Source of the DNA: UBA961 sp049317525
Lineage (GTDB): Bacteria > Bacteroidota > Ignavibacteria > Kapaibacteriales > UBA961
Assembly (NCBI GenBank): GCA_049317525.1
Contig: JBMOIC010000041.1
Coordinates: 1-11,277, forward strand
Direction of reading: 5' to 3'
Length of the DNA: 11,277 nt
Shown here: one piece after another, positions 1 through 6,737 of the stretch
How the letters are laid out: each line of letters begins with the position of its first letter
Numbering within the stretch: the first letter of the stretch is position 1
Made by a program: the position numbers and the translations under genes
The notes under the pieces: generated by a model
The model's database searches: none
Told to the model about the DNA's origin: nothing
The model's input: the letters and a program-made list of their open reading frames with translations, nothing else

Positions 1-10
1 AAAAGGTTTT

Positions 11-16
11 AGGAGG
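11..16 (+). promoter_or_regulatory. Strong ribosome binding site of the DUF805 gene
   Basis: AGGAGG lies four bases before the ATG at 21 and fits the canonical anti-Shine-Dalgarno sequence perfectly. It fixes the start of the first gene. It is notable because many Bacteroidota genes lack such a site, and the 1773-aa gene in this window has none. Confidence 0.85.
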
Positions 17-20
17 TTTT

Positions 21-362
21 ATGTTTTGGTTGTTAAAATGTTTGAAGCAATTTGCGGATTTTAAAGGTAGGGCAAGAAGGAAAGAATATTGGATGTTTAC
101 ATTATTCAATCTCATATTCTCCGTTTTGGTAAACATAATTACAGTATTTGGAAATATCCCAGATTTGGGTACAATTTTCTATCTGGTAATGCTTATTCCA
201 AGTTTGGCTGTTGCTGTAAGAAGAGTTCATGATGTTGGCAAGAGTGGATGGTATTTATTAATACCCATTTACAATTTGGTACTTGTTTTAACTGAGGGAG
301 AAAAGTGTGAAAACAAATATGGTCCAGATCCCAAAGCCATAGAAGCAAATTTAGGTATTTAA
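21..362 (+). CDS. DUF805 family small inner-membrane protein (113 aa)
   Basis: This is a small integral membrane protein of the DUF805 family (YhaH-like), whose biochemical role is unknown. Family hallmarks are visible: an N-terminal basic-aromatic segment (G16-R-A-R-R-K-E-Y-W24), a hydrophobic segment at about 25-43, a second at about 50-66, the signature R67-R-V-H-D-V-G-K-S-G-W77, a third hydrophobic stretch at about 78-91, and a C-terminal G-x-x-x-x-N-x-Y-G-P-D-P motif (93-104). The length is close to the shorter members of the family. The start is fixed by AGGAGG four bases upstream. The next gene follows on the same strand after 62 bases with no obvious promoter between them, so the two may be co-transcribed. 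Only 20 bases lie upstream in the window, so the promoter cannot be seen. The family assignment is solid; the function is not known. Confidence 0.9.
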   Translation: MFWLLKCLKQFADFKGRARRKEYWMFTLFNLIFSVLVNIITVFGNIPDLGTIFYLVMLIPSLAVAVRRVHDVGKSGWYLLIPIYNLVLVLTEGEKCENKYGPDPKAIEANLGI

Positions 363-424
363 TTTCTTATTGGAGTATTCCGAAAATCCAGAAAAGAGTA
401 GGAACAATCAATTTTAGGAATAGT

Positions 425-817
425 ATGAAATATTTAGTAATTTTTTTATTCATTTTTGTATTCAATATGCAAGCAGTCCATTCGGAAATTATCGATGTGA
501 ATCAAGTCAGTGAATACACTATTGAAGTAACCACAGGAAGCGGTAAAAGTAATCTCCCTAATATTGTAAATGGCAGTTGTAAACTTTCAGGTTTTAATAC
601 AAAGTATATTGTAGTTAGTTGTTCTGGAATAACGATTAGGATATTCAGAGAGAATGGAGAATCTGTTACAACTATAACTAATGCTATAGACCATACTGCA
701 AGCGAACCTACATATGTAAGCAATGTGACTGAAAAATATATTGTCGTTAAATATAAAAATAGTAACACTAAGAAATATTATGATTTTGATGGTACTTTTA
801 TAAAATCTGAGAATTGA
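425..817 (+). CDS. Small exported protein of unknown function (130 aa)
   Basis: I do not recognise a named family. The first 20 or so residues form a clear signal peptide: K2, a hydrophobic core LVIFLFIFVF, then a polar end with likely cleavage near HS-E (20/21), so the mature protein of about 110 residues is probably periplasmic or secreted. Two cysteines (C52, C66) could form a disulfide. The mature part is beta-rich and contains two similar segments 44 residues apart, both with KYIVV (60-64 and 104-108) followed by an aromatic/charged strand and a G turn (R-E-N-G, D-F-D-G). That pattern resembles blades or strands of a beta-propeller or beta-sandwich fragment. A weak AGGA at 416-419 lies five bases before the ATG. 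It follows the DUF805 gene and is followed by a terminator at 885-926. An overlapping reverse ORF is a shadow. Confidence 0.8.
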   Translation: MKYLVIFLFIFVFNMQAVHSEIIDVNQVSEYTIEVTTGSGKSNLPNIVNGSCKLSGFNTKYIVVSCSGITIRIFRENGESVTTITNAIDHTASEPTYVSNVTEKYIVVKYKNSNTKKYYDFDGTFIKSEN

Positions 818-884
818 TAGAAATATGTCACTCAAAGAGACAATATCGAAGAGATTTGAAATTGTATTTTGATTGAACAACGAC

Positions 885-926
885 AAAGCCCTTTACAAGA
901 GATTTACAGCTCTTAAGAGGGCTTTT
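885..926 (+). terminator. Rho-independent terminator after the 130-aa gene
   Basis: AAAGCCC (885-891) pairs with GGGCTTT (919-925). The stem continues through T892-A918, a T-G wobble and T894-A916, then after a small internal loop (895-896 against 915) AAGAG (897-901) pairs with CTCTT (910-914). The loop is 902-909, and the 3' side ends in TTTT. It sits about 70 bases after the stop at 817, so it most likely ends the transcript of the two + strand genes. Confidence 0.8.
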
Positions 927-984
927 ATACTGCATAATTCTACATATCAGGTACAACTCAATTTCTCAAACTCAATATAAATGG

Positions 985-1013
985 AATGAGCCCGATACAA
1001 TATCGAGCTCATT
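985..1013. terminator. Second hairpin, possible bidirectional terminator
   Basis: AATGAGC (985-991) pairs with GCTCATT (1007-1013). After one C/A mismatch, CGATA (993-997) pairs with TATCG (1001-1005), leaving a CAA loop. The flanks are A/T-rich but there is no strong T-run on either side. It lies between convergent genes and could serve as a backup terminator in either direction. Confidence 0.45.
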
Positions 1014-1035
1014 ATTCTAAAACCTAATTCTTAAA

Positions 1036-1061
1036 GCGTCTAACTTTTGGGGGGCAGTGCA
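1036..1061. mobile_element. Possible relic end of an IS3-family (IS150-group) insertion sequence
   Basis: The stretch begins GCGTCTAACTTTTGGGG and ends GGCAGTGCA. On the opposite strand it reads TGCACTGCCCCCCAAAAG and then TTAGACGC. That closely matches my memory of terminal inverted repeats of the IS150 group, which start TG(T/C)ACTG, continue with a C-run and AAAAGTT, and end with (A/G)GAC. No transposase fragment is visible on the left (in 818-1035) and I found no matching second end in the window, so at most this is a lone remnant. The match is from recall, not a search. Confidence 0.4.
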
Positions 1062-1076
1062 CGGGATGCCTTTTTT
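1053..1076 (+). terminator. Short hairpin followed by six T's
   Basis: GGCA (1053-1056) can pair with TGCC (1067-1070) and is followed directly by TTTTTT (1071-1076). The stem is only four base pairs with a ten-base loop, so it is a weak candidate. It overlaps the IS-like end and could reflect a sequence just inside or outside such an element. Confidence 0.25.
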
Positions 1077-1215
1077 GCTTATTGGATATTTTATCATTTT
1101 TTAGCTGAATATGTTTTTTTTCAAAAGACTTATTGAAGGAATACTCAGCATAAAATCTTGCGATAATCTCTGTCCTTACCAAAACCACACATTATACTTG
1201 ATTAATACAAGAATC

Positions 1216-4200
1216 TTATTTAATAAAAGAGATTTTCTCGGTGTATAGATTATTGTTATGTACATAAATTATCTGGTAGATACCTGAAGGAATTTCACTA
1301 AAAGAGATATGTGTTATCGTGTTGAGATGTTGTTTTTGAAAAACTTTTTTACCCAAATAATCGATCAGCATTATTTCTCCACCACTGTTATCTGTTAAGA
1401 ATTCAATTCCATCATTTTTATATGTAAAAGAACATGAAGTATTTTCATTTTCTTTTATAGATGTAGTTAAAGGTTCAATATTAATATCGAATTTTAGATC
1501 ATTAATAATCACAGGAATTGCATTAATTCTTGATCCATGTATAGAAAATGTAATCAATGGTTCTGACCTTGGGAATATCTCGCTACCAGCAAAATGTATA
1601 GACTTTGTATTATATGCAATTTCAGAATTATATAAATAAGGGTAGACTGATTGAAGACTAATCTTTGAACTATCATTTAAAGAGAAAGCTAATGGAGAAA
1701 TGTTCTCATTTTGTGAAAAGACAGCATAAGTAGATGTATACGACTTTTCATCAATGTGTATTTCTTTGATTCTGATAAGGGGTTGTGAAATTGTTACTTT
1801 ACCAAATGAGGGTATGGTATCTAATAACCAAGGTAAAGTAGGAACTCTTCCAGCTAAATAGTGAAGAATTAACGCTGCATCAAAAGGTGATGCTTCAAAA
1901 TAGACTTTAGATAATGGCCCTGCATCAGGAGGCATATAAGATAGAATATTAGCAGAATCATTTCGTAAACGAATTCCATCAGTACCAATATCAATCATTC
2001 TTTTCCACATTAATGTATCGCGCAAATTATCTGGAGTGCGATTACTAAAATAATAACGTCCATTGTGATTAACATCAGCTCTATATGCATTAGAACCAGT
2101 CAGACTATCTACTTTTAATGAATCATGAAGTATATTATTATTTACTAACCATTTCATGATAAGTTGAGCATCCGATTGAGTTGTATACCTATTTTGTTGT
2201 AAACCAAAATGTTTCTTTCCTGGCAAGCTAGATCCATCTGCATCGGCATTTCCCCAGTCACCTATATTTGGGGAAATTCTATTGTTTACTACTTCATATA
2301 TAGATATCGTCCCGCTAATTTCATTAGCTACAACAAGATAACTTCTGTTTTTATTGTGTGAAGTAGATGGTATATATGTAATAGTTTCTGCGCCATGATC
2401 ACCAGAATAAGAAGTTATACTTCTTGAATTGGCATAATCTACAAATTGAACTTTATCTGGATCAGTAATATCATAAGCCATAATCCCACCAATTCTTTCT
2501 AAGACGGTAAATGCATAGCTTTTTCCATCAATGGAAGCAATAGTAACTCCCTCTGGCTCTGGCCCTTTGGCCCTACTTCTACTTTTAAAAGTATTATTCT
2601 CATTATCAGCATTAAAAATGGGAGATATCCATGCAAGAGATGAAGTTATCATTTCAAAATCATCACCACTATCATAAATTATTTTTTTTGTTGTTGCATC
2701 CATAATAGAAAATGAACGGGCTCCAACACAATAAATCTCTTCAAATATGCCATCACCATTTTTATCGCCATTAACATTTGTAACTCTGAATCTACCAAGC
2801 ATATGGTTTTTCTTTAGTTGATTCCTTTGAGGAAATACAGTAGAATCAAGAAGATATGTAGATGCTCCTACAGTAGTTCTTTCAGTAAATGCACCATACT
2901 CTTTCTCATCACCTTCATTAGCTATAACTAATAGTTGTTTTCCTTTTGCACTATAATTGGCAATTGCATCTGGAATATAAAATGCTTTGATAGGCCAGTT
3001 TGCAATGGCAATCACTTGATTATTATCACTAGCATCAAAACCATTGCCAATGATTGACATATCTTTCGTGCCAATTGGGAATATTGAAGTAATCAGCTGA
3101 GTTCTTAAATCAATTACTGCGATAGCATTATTTTCTTGAAGCGTAACCCAAGCAATGTCTGAATTTGCATCAACAGTAATATATTCAGGTTCAAAATCTT
3201 GAGAAAGTGTACTTGAAGATTTAATTTTCCTTATACCTTGCCCGATTAGGGTTTGACTTTGTGTATTAAAAGCAGTAAAGTCAAGAGTTTTTACATCACT
3301 TTGTTGTGTATTAGCTATCCCTTTACTGATATCAATAATAGAAATAGAACCTTCAGGATCTATAGAATAATCAAGCGAGGGTTGTCCTTCATTGGCAACA
3401 ATAATTTTAGTACCATCAGGAGTAAATGTAATCATATCCGGCTGGGCACCAACTACAAATTGTCTGATAGGATTACCATCTAATGTTAAAGCAATTATAT
3501 TTCCTGGAAGATGTGCCTGAACATTTGGGGACGCAACAACAAGCAAACCATTCTTTACTGCAAGAGATGTTACTGAACCAAAAGAATTCATATTTATCGA
3601 TCTGATAAGCTTAGGCGATGTAGGTTCAGAAAAATCTATAATGTCTATATATCCTTCCACACCACTTGTTGTAAATAGCCTCTGGGTTGATGCATCATAT
3701 CCAACTACTTCACATGAATTAGACCTAACAGATGAAGGAGTAAAACTAGCAATATGCTTTATCGATAAATTCCCATTTGCTTTTGGCGCTATCCGGTCAT
3801 CATCCCGCAAAAATACATTTATCGTTGAATCGCCAAGTAATGCACAATTCTGCAGAGATTTAATTAGGAATGTTGCATATTCAGTGTGCTGTTCCTGGAT
3901 AGTATCTTGCTTTATAGGTATTGATATTTGTATAGAATTTGTGGTTGGAGTTATGGTAAAAGTAGAAAGAAATGAACCAAAATCATTACTATCAGCAGTG
4001 CTAAAAGGTTTTTTCATCAATTGAAATGAAAAACTTCCTTGAGATGGATTGATAATATCAACAGGGATTGTTAATGTACCAACACCTTCAGAAACTGATA
4101 AGAATGCATTTCTAAAGGCAATGGTTGTCCTATAATTAAATGTATATTGATATGGGCAAACCATAGTTTGTCCAAAAGCATTTTTAACTTGTTGAATTGC

Positions 4201-6537
4201 TAAAGTATACGTTTGATTATTAACAAAAGGTGCAAACATGGTTAATAATACTGTATCTGGTAATATCCCATTGTCTGATACAGAAATAGTCTGAATTGTA
4301 GGTAATCCAACATAATTATCTTTGTTTATTACACTTGCAGAATCCATATTAGTGCTATAAATTACTCTAATTACGCTGCTACTCAATACTGTAATACTTT
4401 GTACTCTTGGTGGACCTTGAAATGAATATATTGGCCATATTTGAGGTGATGTTCCAGCTGCTGACACGATCCAGTTTTCTGGATTTAATATAGCATTTTT
4501 TAATGAAGAAGGAGCTCCTGTTTGAGTACCATTATAATATGCATTAACACTATTACCCATTACATTTCCTGGTGCTGATGCCATAGATACGCAATGCTGT
4601 CCATCTATAAGTCCCGGAGGTATCATAGAAAATGAACCAGTACATATAGAATTTGATGCAATCCATGAATTAGAAGATAATGCGGTTATATATTTTGGAT
4701 TCGTATTAGTTCCTGAATAAATAATCACTTGATCGCCAGAGGAACTTAATCCAAATCCACTTCCAGATACTAATCCTTTATTTGCAGTTAATGCCTCTGT
4801 TTTTATGCTAATAAATGAACCAGCAGGTATACATTCGTTCTCAGGAGATATCCATGTTATACCACCTGGACATTGAACCGGCATTCCTTGTATAACCTTA
4901 GAATCAGTCAATTGTAATATTGTCTCAGGGATAATATCTATTAAATTTATTAATCCAATTTCATCATCTGTTGCAATTGCATTCATTCTATATGCTATTG
5001 GTAATAAATCTCCTGCTTGGAAATTTGTTTGCGGTGGTAGTACTGTAAATGTATTTCCTATTCGATTCACAATTGGATTATTTGATACATCCTCTAAAGT
5101 ATTAGGTATAATTCCAATAAAGTATTTTTTGCCTAATTCCAGAGTTGATAATGGAGTAATAGTTACAATATTATTTATATAAGAGGCTGTAAATGGAATG
5201 ATTGCTCCAAGGGTATCCTGTTGTCTTAATTCTATAGCATTTGCAATGTTTAATGATGTTAATGCAGAATTGTCTACTAATCGAACTTGCTCATTAAACG
5301 TTAAAGATGGTTGAACCAATGGATCAATATATTTTTTATTATTTAATGGAATTATTGTCACATTTGGAGAAGATGTATCTATTCCCAATAAGGACAAGCC
5401 TTCTATTGTAAAATTATCAAATCGGTTATTTCCAACTGTTCCACCGGCTCCCTGTAAGAAATCTACTTTTATCCTAAAATTTGGATTATTGTTAGCACCA
5501 GTAATCCCTAAATATGAAAGTGTACAAAGAACTGGGTCAGCATCAGCAACGATTATCGTGTCTTTGGAAACAAAGTTTGTACCATCTGTAGTATAAGACC
5601 AAATCTGAGTTCCTGCGCCACTTCCAGATCTTCTAGTAGCAAATTTTATTAATACATCATCATAACCTACCGTTGGAAGTGAAAAAATTAAATTTCCACC
5701 TATAGGATTATTAAAGCGAAGATGTGTTCCAGAAACATCTGCATTCCTTGCATTTTGATTTAATACTGAAAAGTTTTGGCTAGTTCCTCCTGGTGGGTCA
5801 ATGATACTGGTTCCACCTGGTGAATGTATAAGGCTTGCATTACCAATAAGAGAAAATGAAGGTTGTGTAATAGAGCTTATCGATGCATTATTATTGAAAT
5901 TCCAATAATGGATAAGTGTATATGGAGGAATAAGTATTCCATCTATAGAAAAGTTATCAAATCGATTATTTCCTGCAGTACTTCCATTACCTGCTGCAAA
6001 TTGTACTTTTACTTTTGCATTGGGATTATTATCCATCATGGTAATAGACGAAAAATCTATCGTCTCCATAACTGGATCGCCATCCAAAACAGTAATAGTA
6101 TCTACGGCAGTAAATGTTATTCCATCAGCAGAATATGACCAATATTGCAAACCAGCACCGCTTCCAGATCTTCTTGTTGTAAATCTTATAATTATGTCTT
6201 TATAAGCATTCGTTGGAGTACTAAAAATTAATTCACTACCTATTGGATTGTTTACCCTAAGATGTGTTCCAGAAACATCTGCATTACGTGCATTTTGGTT
6301 TAGAATTGAAAAGTTTTGTCCTGTTCCCCCAACCAAATCAATAACACTTGTTGGACCCGGATTAAAAACTATGGAAGCACCATTAACAATAGTCGTATTT
6401 GCTGTTAACATCGTAGTTAACATACTATTATTGTTAAAATTCCAATAGTGTAATAATGTTGTAGGGTTACCTAAAACAAACTGAAAATTAAAAATAACCA
6501 TAAAAGTTACTAGTAATTTAAACGATGAGTATTTCAT
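1216..6537 (-). CDS. Choice-of-anchor I domain protein with dockerin-like, cohesin-like and T9SS-type C-terminus (1773 aa)
   Basis: A giant exported protein, probably displayed on or released from the cell surface by T9SS. Visible order: signal peptide 1-23; two tandem modules of 180-residue period (28-200, 208-380), jelly-roll-like, each with HYWNFNNN, NQNARNADVSGTHLR, TRRSGSGAG and GNNRFDNF; SbsA-type Ig-like domain about 388-500; unassigned domain 505-705 of the AGDLLPIAYRMNA type, with cysteines 556, 569, 632 and 649; Ig-like domain 706-802; Calx-beta 804-912, ending F-L-R-D-D-D; choice-of-anchor I domain 920-1420, with VANEG (1047-1051), VIANEGDEKEYGAF (1204-1217), GPEPEGV (1325-1331), LERIGG (1346-1351) and GDHGAETITYIP (1379-1390); dockerin-like 1448-1572; cohesin-like about 1578-1685; T9SS type A-like tail about 1700-1773. 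The choice-of-anchor I region is often labelled alkaline phosphatase in databases, but I see no phosphatase active site, so I assign no enzyme activity. No Shine-Dalgarno precedes the ATG, but the signal peptide supports this start. Several ORFs on the opposite strand are shadows. Confidence 0.92.
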   Translation of the reverse strand: MKYSSFKLLVTFMVIFNFQFVLGNPTTLLHYWNFNNNSMLTTMLTANTTIVNGASIVFNPGPTSVIDLVGGTGQNFSILNQNARNADVSGTHLRVNNPIGSELIFSTPTNAYKDIIIRFTTRRSGSGAGLQYWSYSADGITFTAVDTITVLDGDPVMETIDFSSITMMDNNPNAKVKVQFAAGNGSTAGNNRFDNFSIDGILIPPYTLIHYWNFNNNASISSITQPSFSLIGNASLIHSPGGTSIIDPPGGTSQNFSVLNQNARNADVSGTHLRFNNPIGGNLIFSLPTVGYDDVLIKFATRRSGSGAGTQIWSYTTDGTNFVSKDTIIVADADPVLCTLSYLGITGANNNPNFRIKVDFLQGAGGTVGNNRFDNFTIEGLSLLGIDTSSPNVTIIPLNNKKYIDPLVQPSLTFNEQVRLVDNSALTSLNIANAIELRQQDTLGAIIPFTASYINNIVTITPLSTLELGKKYFIGIIPNTLEDVSNNPIVNRIGNTFTVLPPQTNFQAGDLLPIAYRMNAIATDDEIGLINLIDIIPETILQLTDSKVIQGMPVQCPGGITWISPENECIPAGSFISIKTEALTANKGLVSGSGFGLSSSGDQVIIYSGTNTNPKYITALSSNSWIASNSICTGSFSMIPPGLIDGQHCVSMASAPGNVMGNSVNAYYNGTQTGAPSSLKNAILNPENWIVSAAGTSPQIWPIYSFQGPPRVQSITVLSSSVIRVIYSTNMDSASVINKDNYVGLPTIQTISVSDNGILPDTVLLTMFAPFVNNQTYTLAIQQVKNAFGQTMVCPYQYTFNYRTTIAFRNAFLSVSEGVGTLTIPVDIINPSQGSFSFQLMKKPFSTADSNDFGSFLSTFTITPTTNSIQISIPIKQDTIQEQHTEYATFLIKSLQNCALLGDSTINVFLRDDDRIAPKANGNLSIKHIASFTPSSVRSNSCEVVGYDASTQRLFTTSGVEGYIDIIDFSEPTSPKLIRSINMNSFGSVTSLAVKNGLLVVASPNVQAHLPGNIIALTLDGNPIRQFVVGAQPDMITFTPDGTKIIVANEGQPSLDYSIDPEGSISIIDISKGIANTQQSDVKTLDFTAFNTQSQTLIGQGIRKIKSSSTLSQDFEPEYITVDANSDIAWVTLQENNAIAVIDLRTQLITSIFPIGTKDMSIIGNGFDASDNNQVIAIANWPIKAFYIPDAIANYSAKGKQLLVIANEGDEKEYGAFTERTTVGASTYLLDSTVFPQRNQLKKNHMLGRFRVTNVNGDKNGDGIFEEIYCVGARSFSIMDATTKKIIYDSGDDFEMITSSLAWISPIFNADNENNTFKSRSRAKGPEPEGVTIASIDGKSYAFTVLERIGGIMAYDITDPDKVQFVDYANSRSITSYSGDHGAETITYIPSTSHNKNRSYLVVANEISGTISIYEVVNNRISPNIGDWGNADADGSSLPGKKHFGLQQNRYTTQSDAQLIMKWLVNNNILHDSLKVDSLTGSNAYRADVNHNGRYYFSNRTPDNLRDTLMWKRMIDIGTDGIRLRNDSANILSYMPPDAGPLSKVYFEASPFDAALILHYLAGRVPTLPWLLDTIPSFGKVTISQPLIRIKEIHIDEKSYTSTYAVFSQNENISPLAFSLNDSSKISLQSVYPYLYNSEIAYNTKSIHFAGSEIFPRSEPLITFSIHGSRINAIPVIINDLKFDINIEPLTTSIKENENTSCSFTYKNDGIEFLTDNSGGEIMLIDYLGKKVFQKQHLNTITHISFSEIPSGIYQIIYVHNNNLYTEKISFIK
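1219..1440 (-). other. T9SS type A-like C-terminal sorting tail of the 1773-aa protein
   Basis: Residues 1700-1773 show the pattern of the last strands of a Por-secretion/T9SS type A domain: G-G-E-I-M-L-I-D-Y-L-G-K-K-V-F, then a polar stretch, then I-P-S-G-I-Y-Q-I-I-Y-V and a final K-I-S-F-I-K. The usual YPNP motif at the start of such tails is absent; the corresponding region reads EPLTTSIKENEN. Sorting by T9SS is therefore probable but less certain than for the neighbouring gene. Confidence 0.65.
1483..2196 (-). other. Dockerin-like segment followed by cohesin-like segment
   Basis: Residues 1448-1572 contain two helix-like DA..I..(Y/W)L motifs (SDAQLIMKWLV at 1455-1465, PFDAALILHYLAG at 1551-1563) and a possible calcium-loop stretch RADVNHNGRYYF (1486-1497) between them, as in dockerin type repeats. 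The first lacks the full set of D/N calcium ligands and the modules are further apart than in clostridial dockerins. Residues 1578-1685 form an all-beta segment with a late L-I-T-F-S-I strand, like cohesin domains that follow such dockerin-like modules. This is motif recognition by eye; the cohesin call is the weaker. Confidence 0.5.
2278..3780 (-). other. Choice-of-anchor I domain (beta-propeller-like)
   Basis: Residues 920-1420 of the 1773-aa protein. Repeated strand patterns of propeller type are visible, such as GYIDIIDFSEPTSPKLI (962-978), GSISIIDIS (1063-1071), NAIAVIDLRTQLI (1137-1149), GIMAYDITDPDKV (1351-1363) and GTISIYEV (1409-1416). Each blade ends in a hydrophobic strand and is separated by loops with conserved VANEG or GPEPEGV. 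The family occurs with different C-terminal anchors in different bacteria, which is the origin of its name; here the anchor is the T9SS-like tail. Substrate and role are unknown. Confidence 0.8.
5398..5916 (-). repeat. Tandem module, copy 2 (540-bp period)
   Basis: Encodes residues 208-380 of the 1773-aa protein. It aligns to copy 1 without gaps at an offset of exactly 180 codons. Long stretches are conserved even at the DNA level, for example AAGATGTGTTCCAGAAACAT at about 5719-5738 against 6259-6278. Conserved cores: HYWNFNNN, S-V-L-NQNARNADVSGTHLR, TRRSGSGAG, GNNRFDNF. Confidence 0.95.
5938..6456 (-). repeat. Tandem module, copy 1 (540-bp period)
   Basis: Encodes residues 28-200 directly after the signal peptide. 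Its pairing with copy 2 is gap-free, so the duplication is recent enough, or constrained enough, that no indels have accumulated. The module looks like a beta-sandwich/jelly-roll binding domain, seen in many secreted FCB-group proteins. Confidence 0.95.
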
Positions 6538-6553
6538 AACAATCTTATAATCT

Positions 6554-6580
6554 ATAATACATTCGGAAAATAGTAGACAA
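6554..6580 (-). promoter_or_regulatory. Weak candidate promoter of the 1773-aa gene
   Basis: On the - strand TTGTCT (6580-6575) is followed after 15 bases by TATTAT (6559-6554), one mismatch from the consensus -10 element, about 17 bases before the start codon. The spacing is short and the surroundings are generally AT-rich, so the match may be chance. The Bacteroidota -7 motif TAnnTTTG is not seen. Confidence 0.2.
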
Positions 6581-6596
6581 AATTAACTGCTTACAT

Positions 6597-6629
6597 ATTA
6601 TTGAATCATTATTGAATTATTATGATTTA
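6597..6629. repeat. Three 11-bp tandem repeats upstream of the 1773-aa gene
   Basis: ATTATTGAATC (6597-6607) and ATTATTGAATT (6608-6618) differ only in the last base, followed by a degenerate third copy ATTATGATTTA (6619-6629). They lie 60-92 bases before the start of the 1773-aa gene. The period is about one DNA helical turn, which would put the copies on the same face, as for an UP-element-like or regulator-binding array. Function is unproven. Confidence 0.55.
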
Positions 6630-6681
6630 ATTGACACGATCTACATAGAAATACTAAACTATTCATCGTTTTTTATAAATG

Positions 6682-6719
6682 AAATGCCCCAAAGCAATTT
6701 TCACTGTTTTGGGGCATTT
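6682..6719. terminator. Strong hairpin between the two large genes
   Basis: AAATGCCCCAAA (6682-6693) pairs perfectly with TTTGGGGCATTT (6708-6719), extended by a G-T wobble (6694/6707) and a C-G pair (6695/6706), with a ten-base loop. It starts 19 bases after the end of the 1350-aa gene. On the - strand the stem is followed by CATTTATAAAA rather than a pure T-run, but the stem itself ends in ATTT, as many intrinsic terminators do. It should separate the transcript of the 1350-aa gene from the 1773-aa gene downstream. Confidence 0.8.
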
Positions 6720-6737
6720 GTATGCATAGATAGATAT

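Larger units (their letters stand above)
818..1215. other. Gene-free spacer between convergent genes (398 bp)
   Basis: No convincing coding region is present. The + strand gene ending at 817 and the - strand gene ending at 1216 converge here. The stretch holds a good terminator (885-926), a second hairpin (985-1013), an IS150-like end motif (1036-1061) merging into a short GGCA/TGCC hairpin before six T's (1053-1076), and T-rich sequence to about 1120. I see no clear hairpin terminator for the - strand gene in 1120-1215. Confidence 0.7.

Noticed and set aside
587..886. Reverse-strand ORF overlapping the 130-aa gene
   Set aside because: It is a shadow of the + strand gene, which has a signal peptide, a ribosome site and a terminator; the reverse product has no recognisable features.
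2278..3780. Alkaline phosphatase annotation
   Set aside because: No phosphatase catalytic motif is visible; the name is a common carry-over for choice-of-anchor I proteins.
3641..4024. 127-aa + strand ORF inside the 1773-aa gene
   Set aside because: It lies antisense to the Calx-beta and choice-of-anchor I regions, whose domain motifs are clear in the - strand frame; no ribosome site or family resemblance.
5863..6448. Several short + strand ORFs over the tandem repeats
   Set aside because: They are antisense shadows of the duplicated modules; the apparent repetition among them follows from the DNA duplication.
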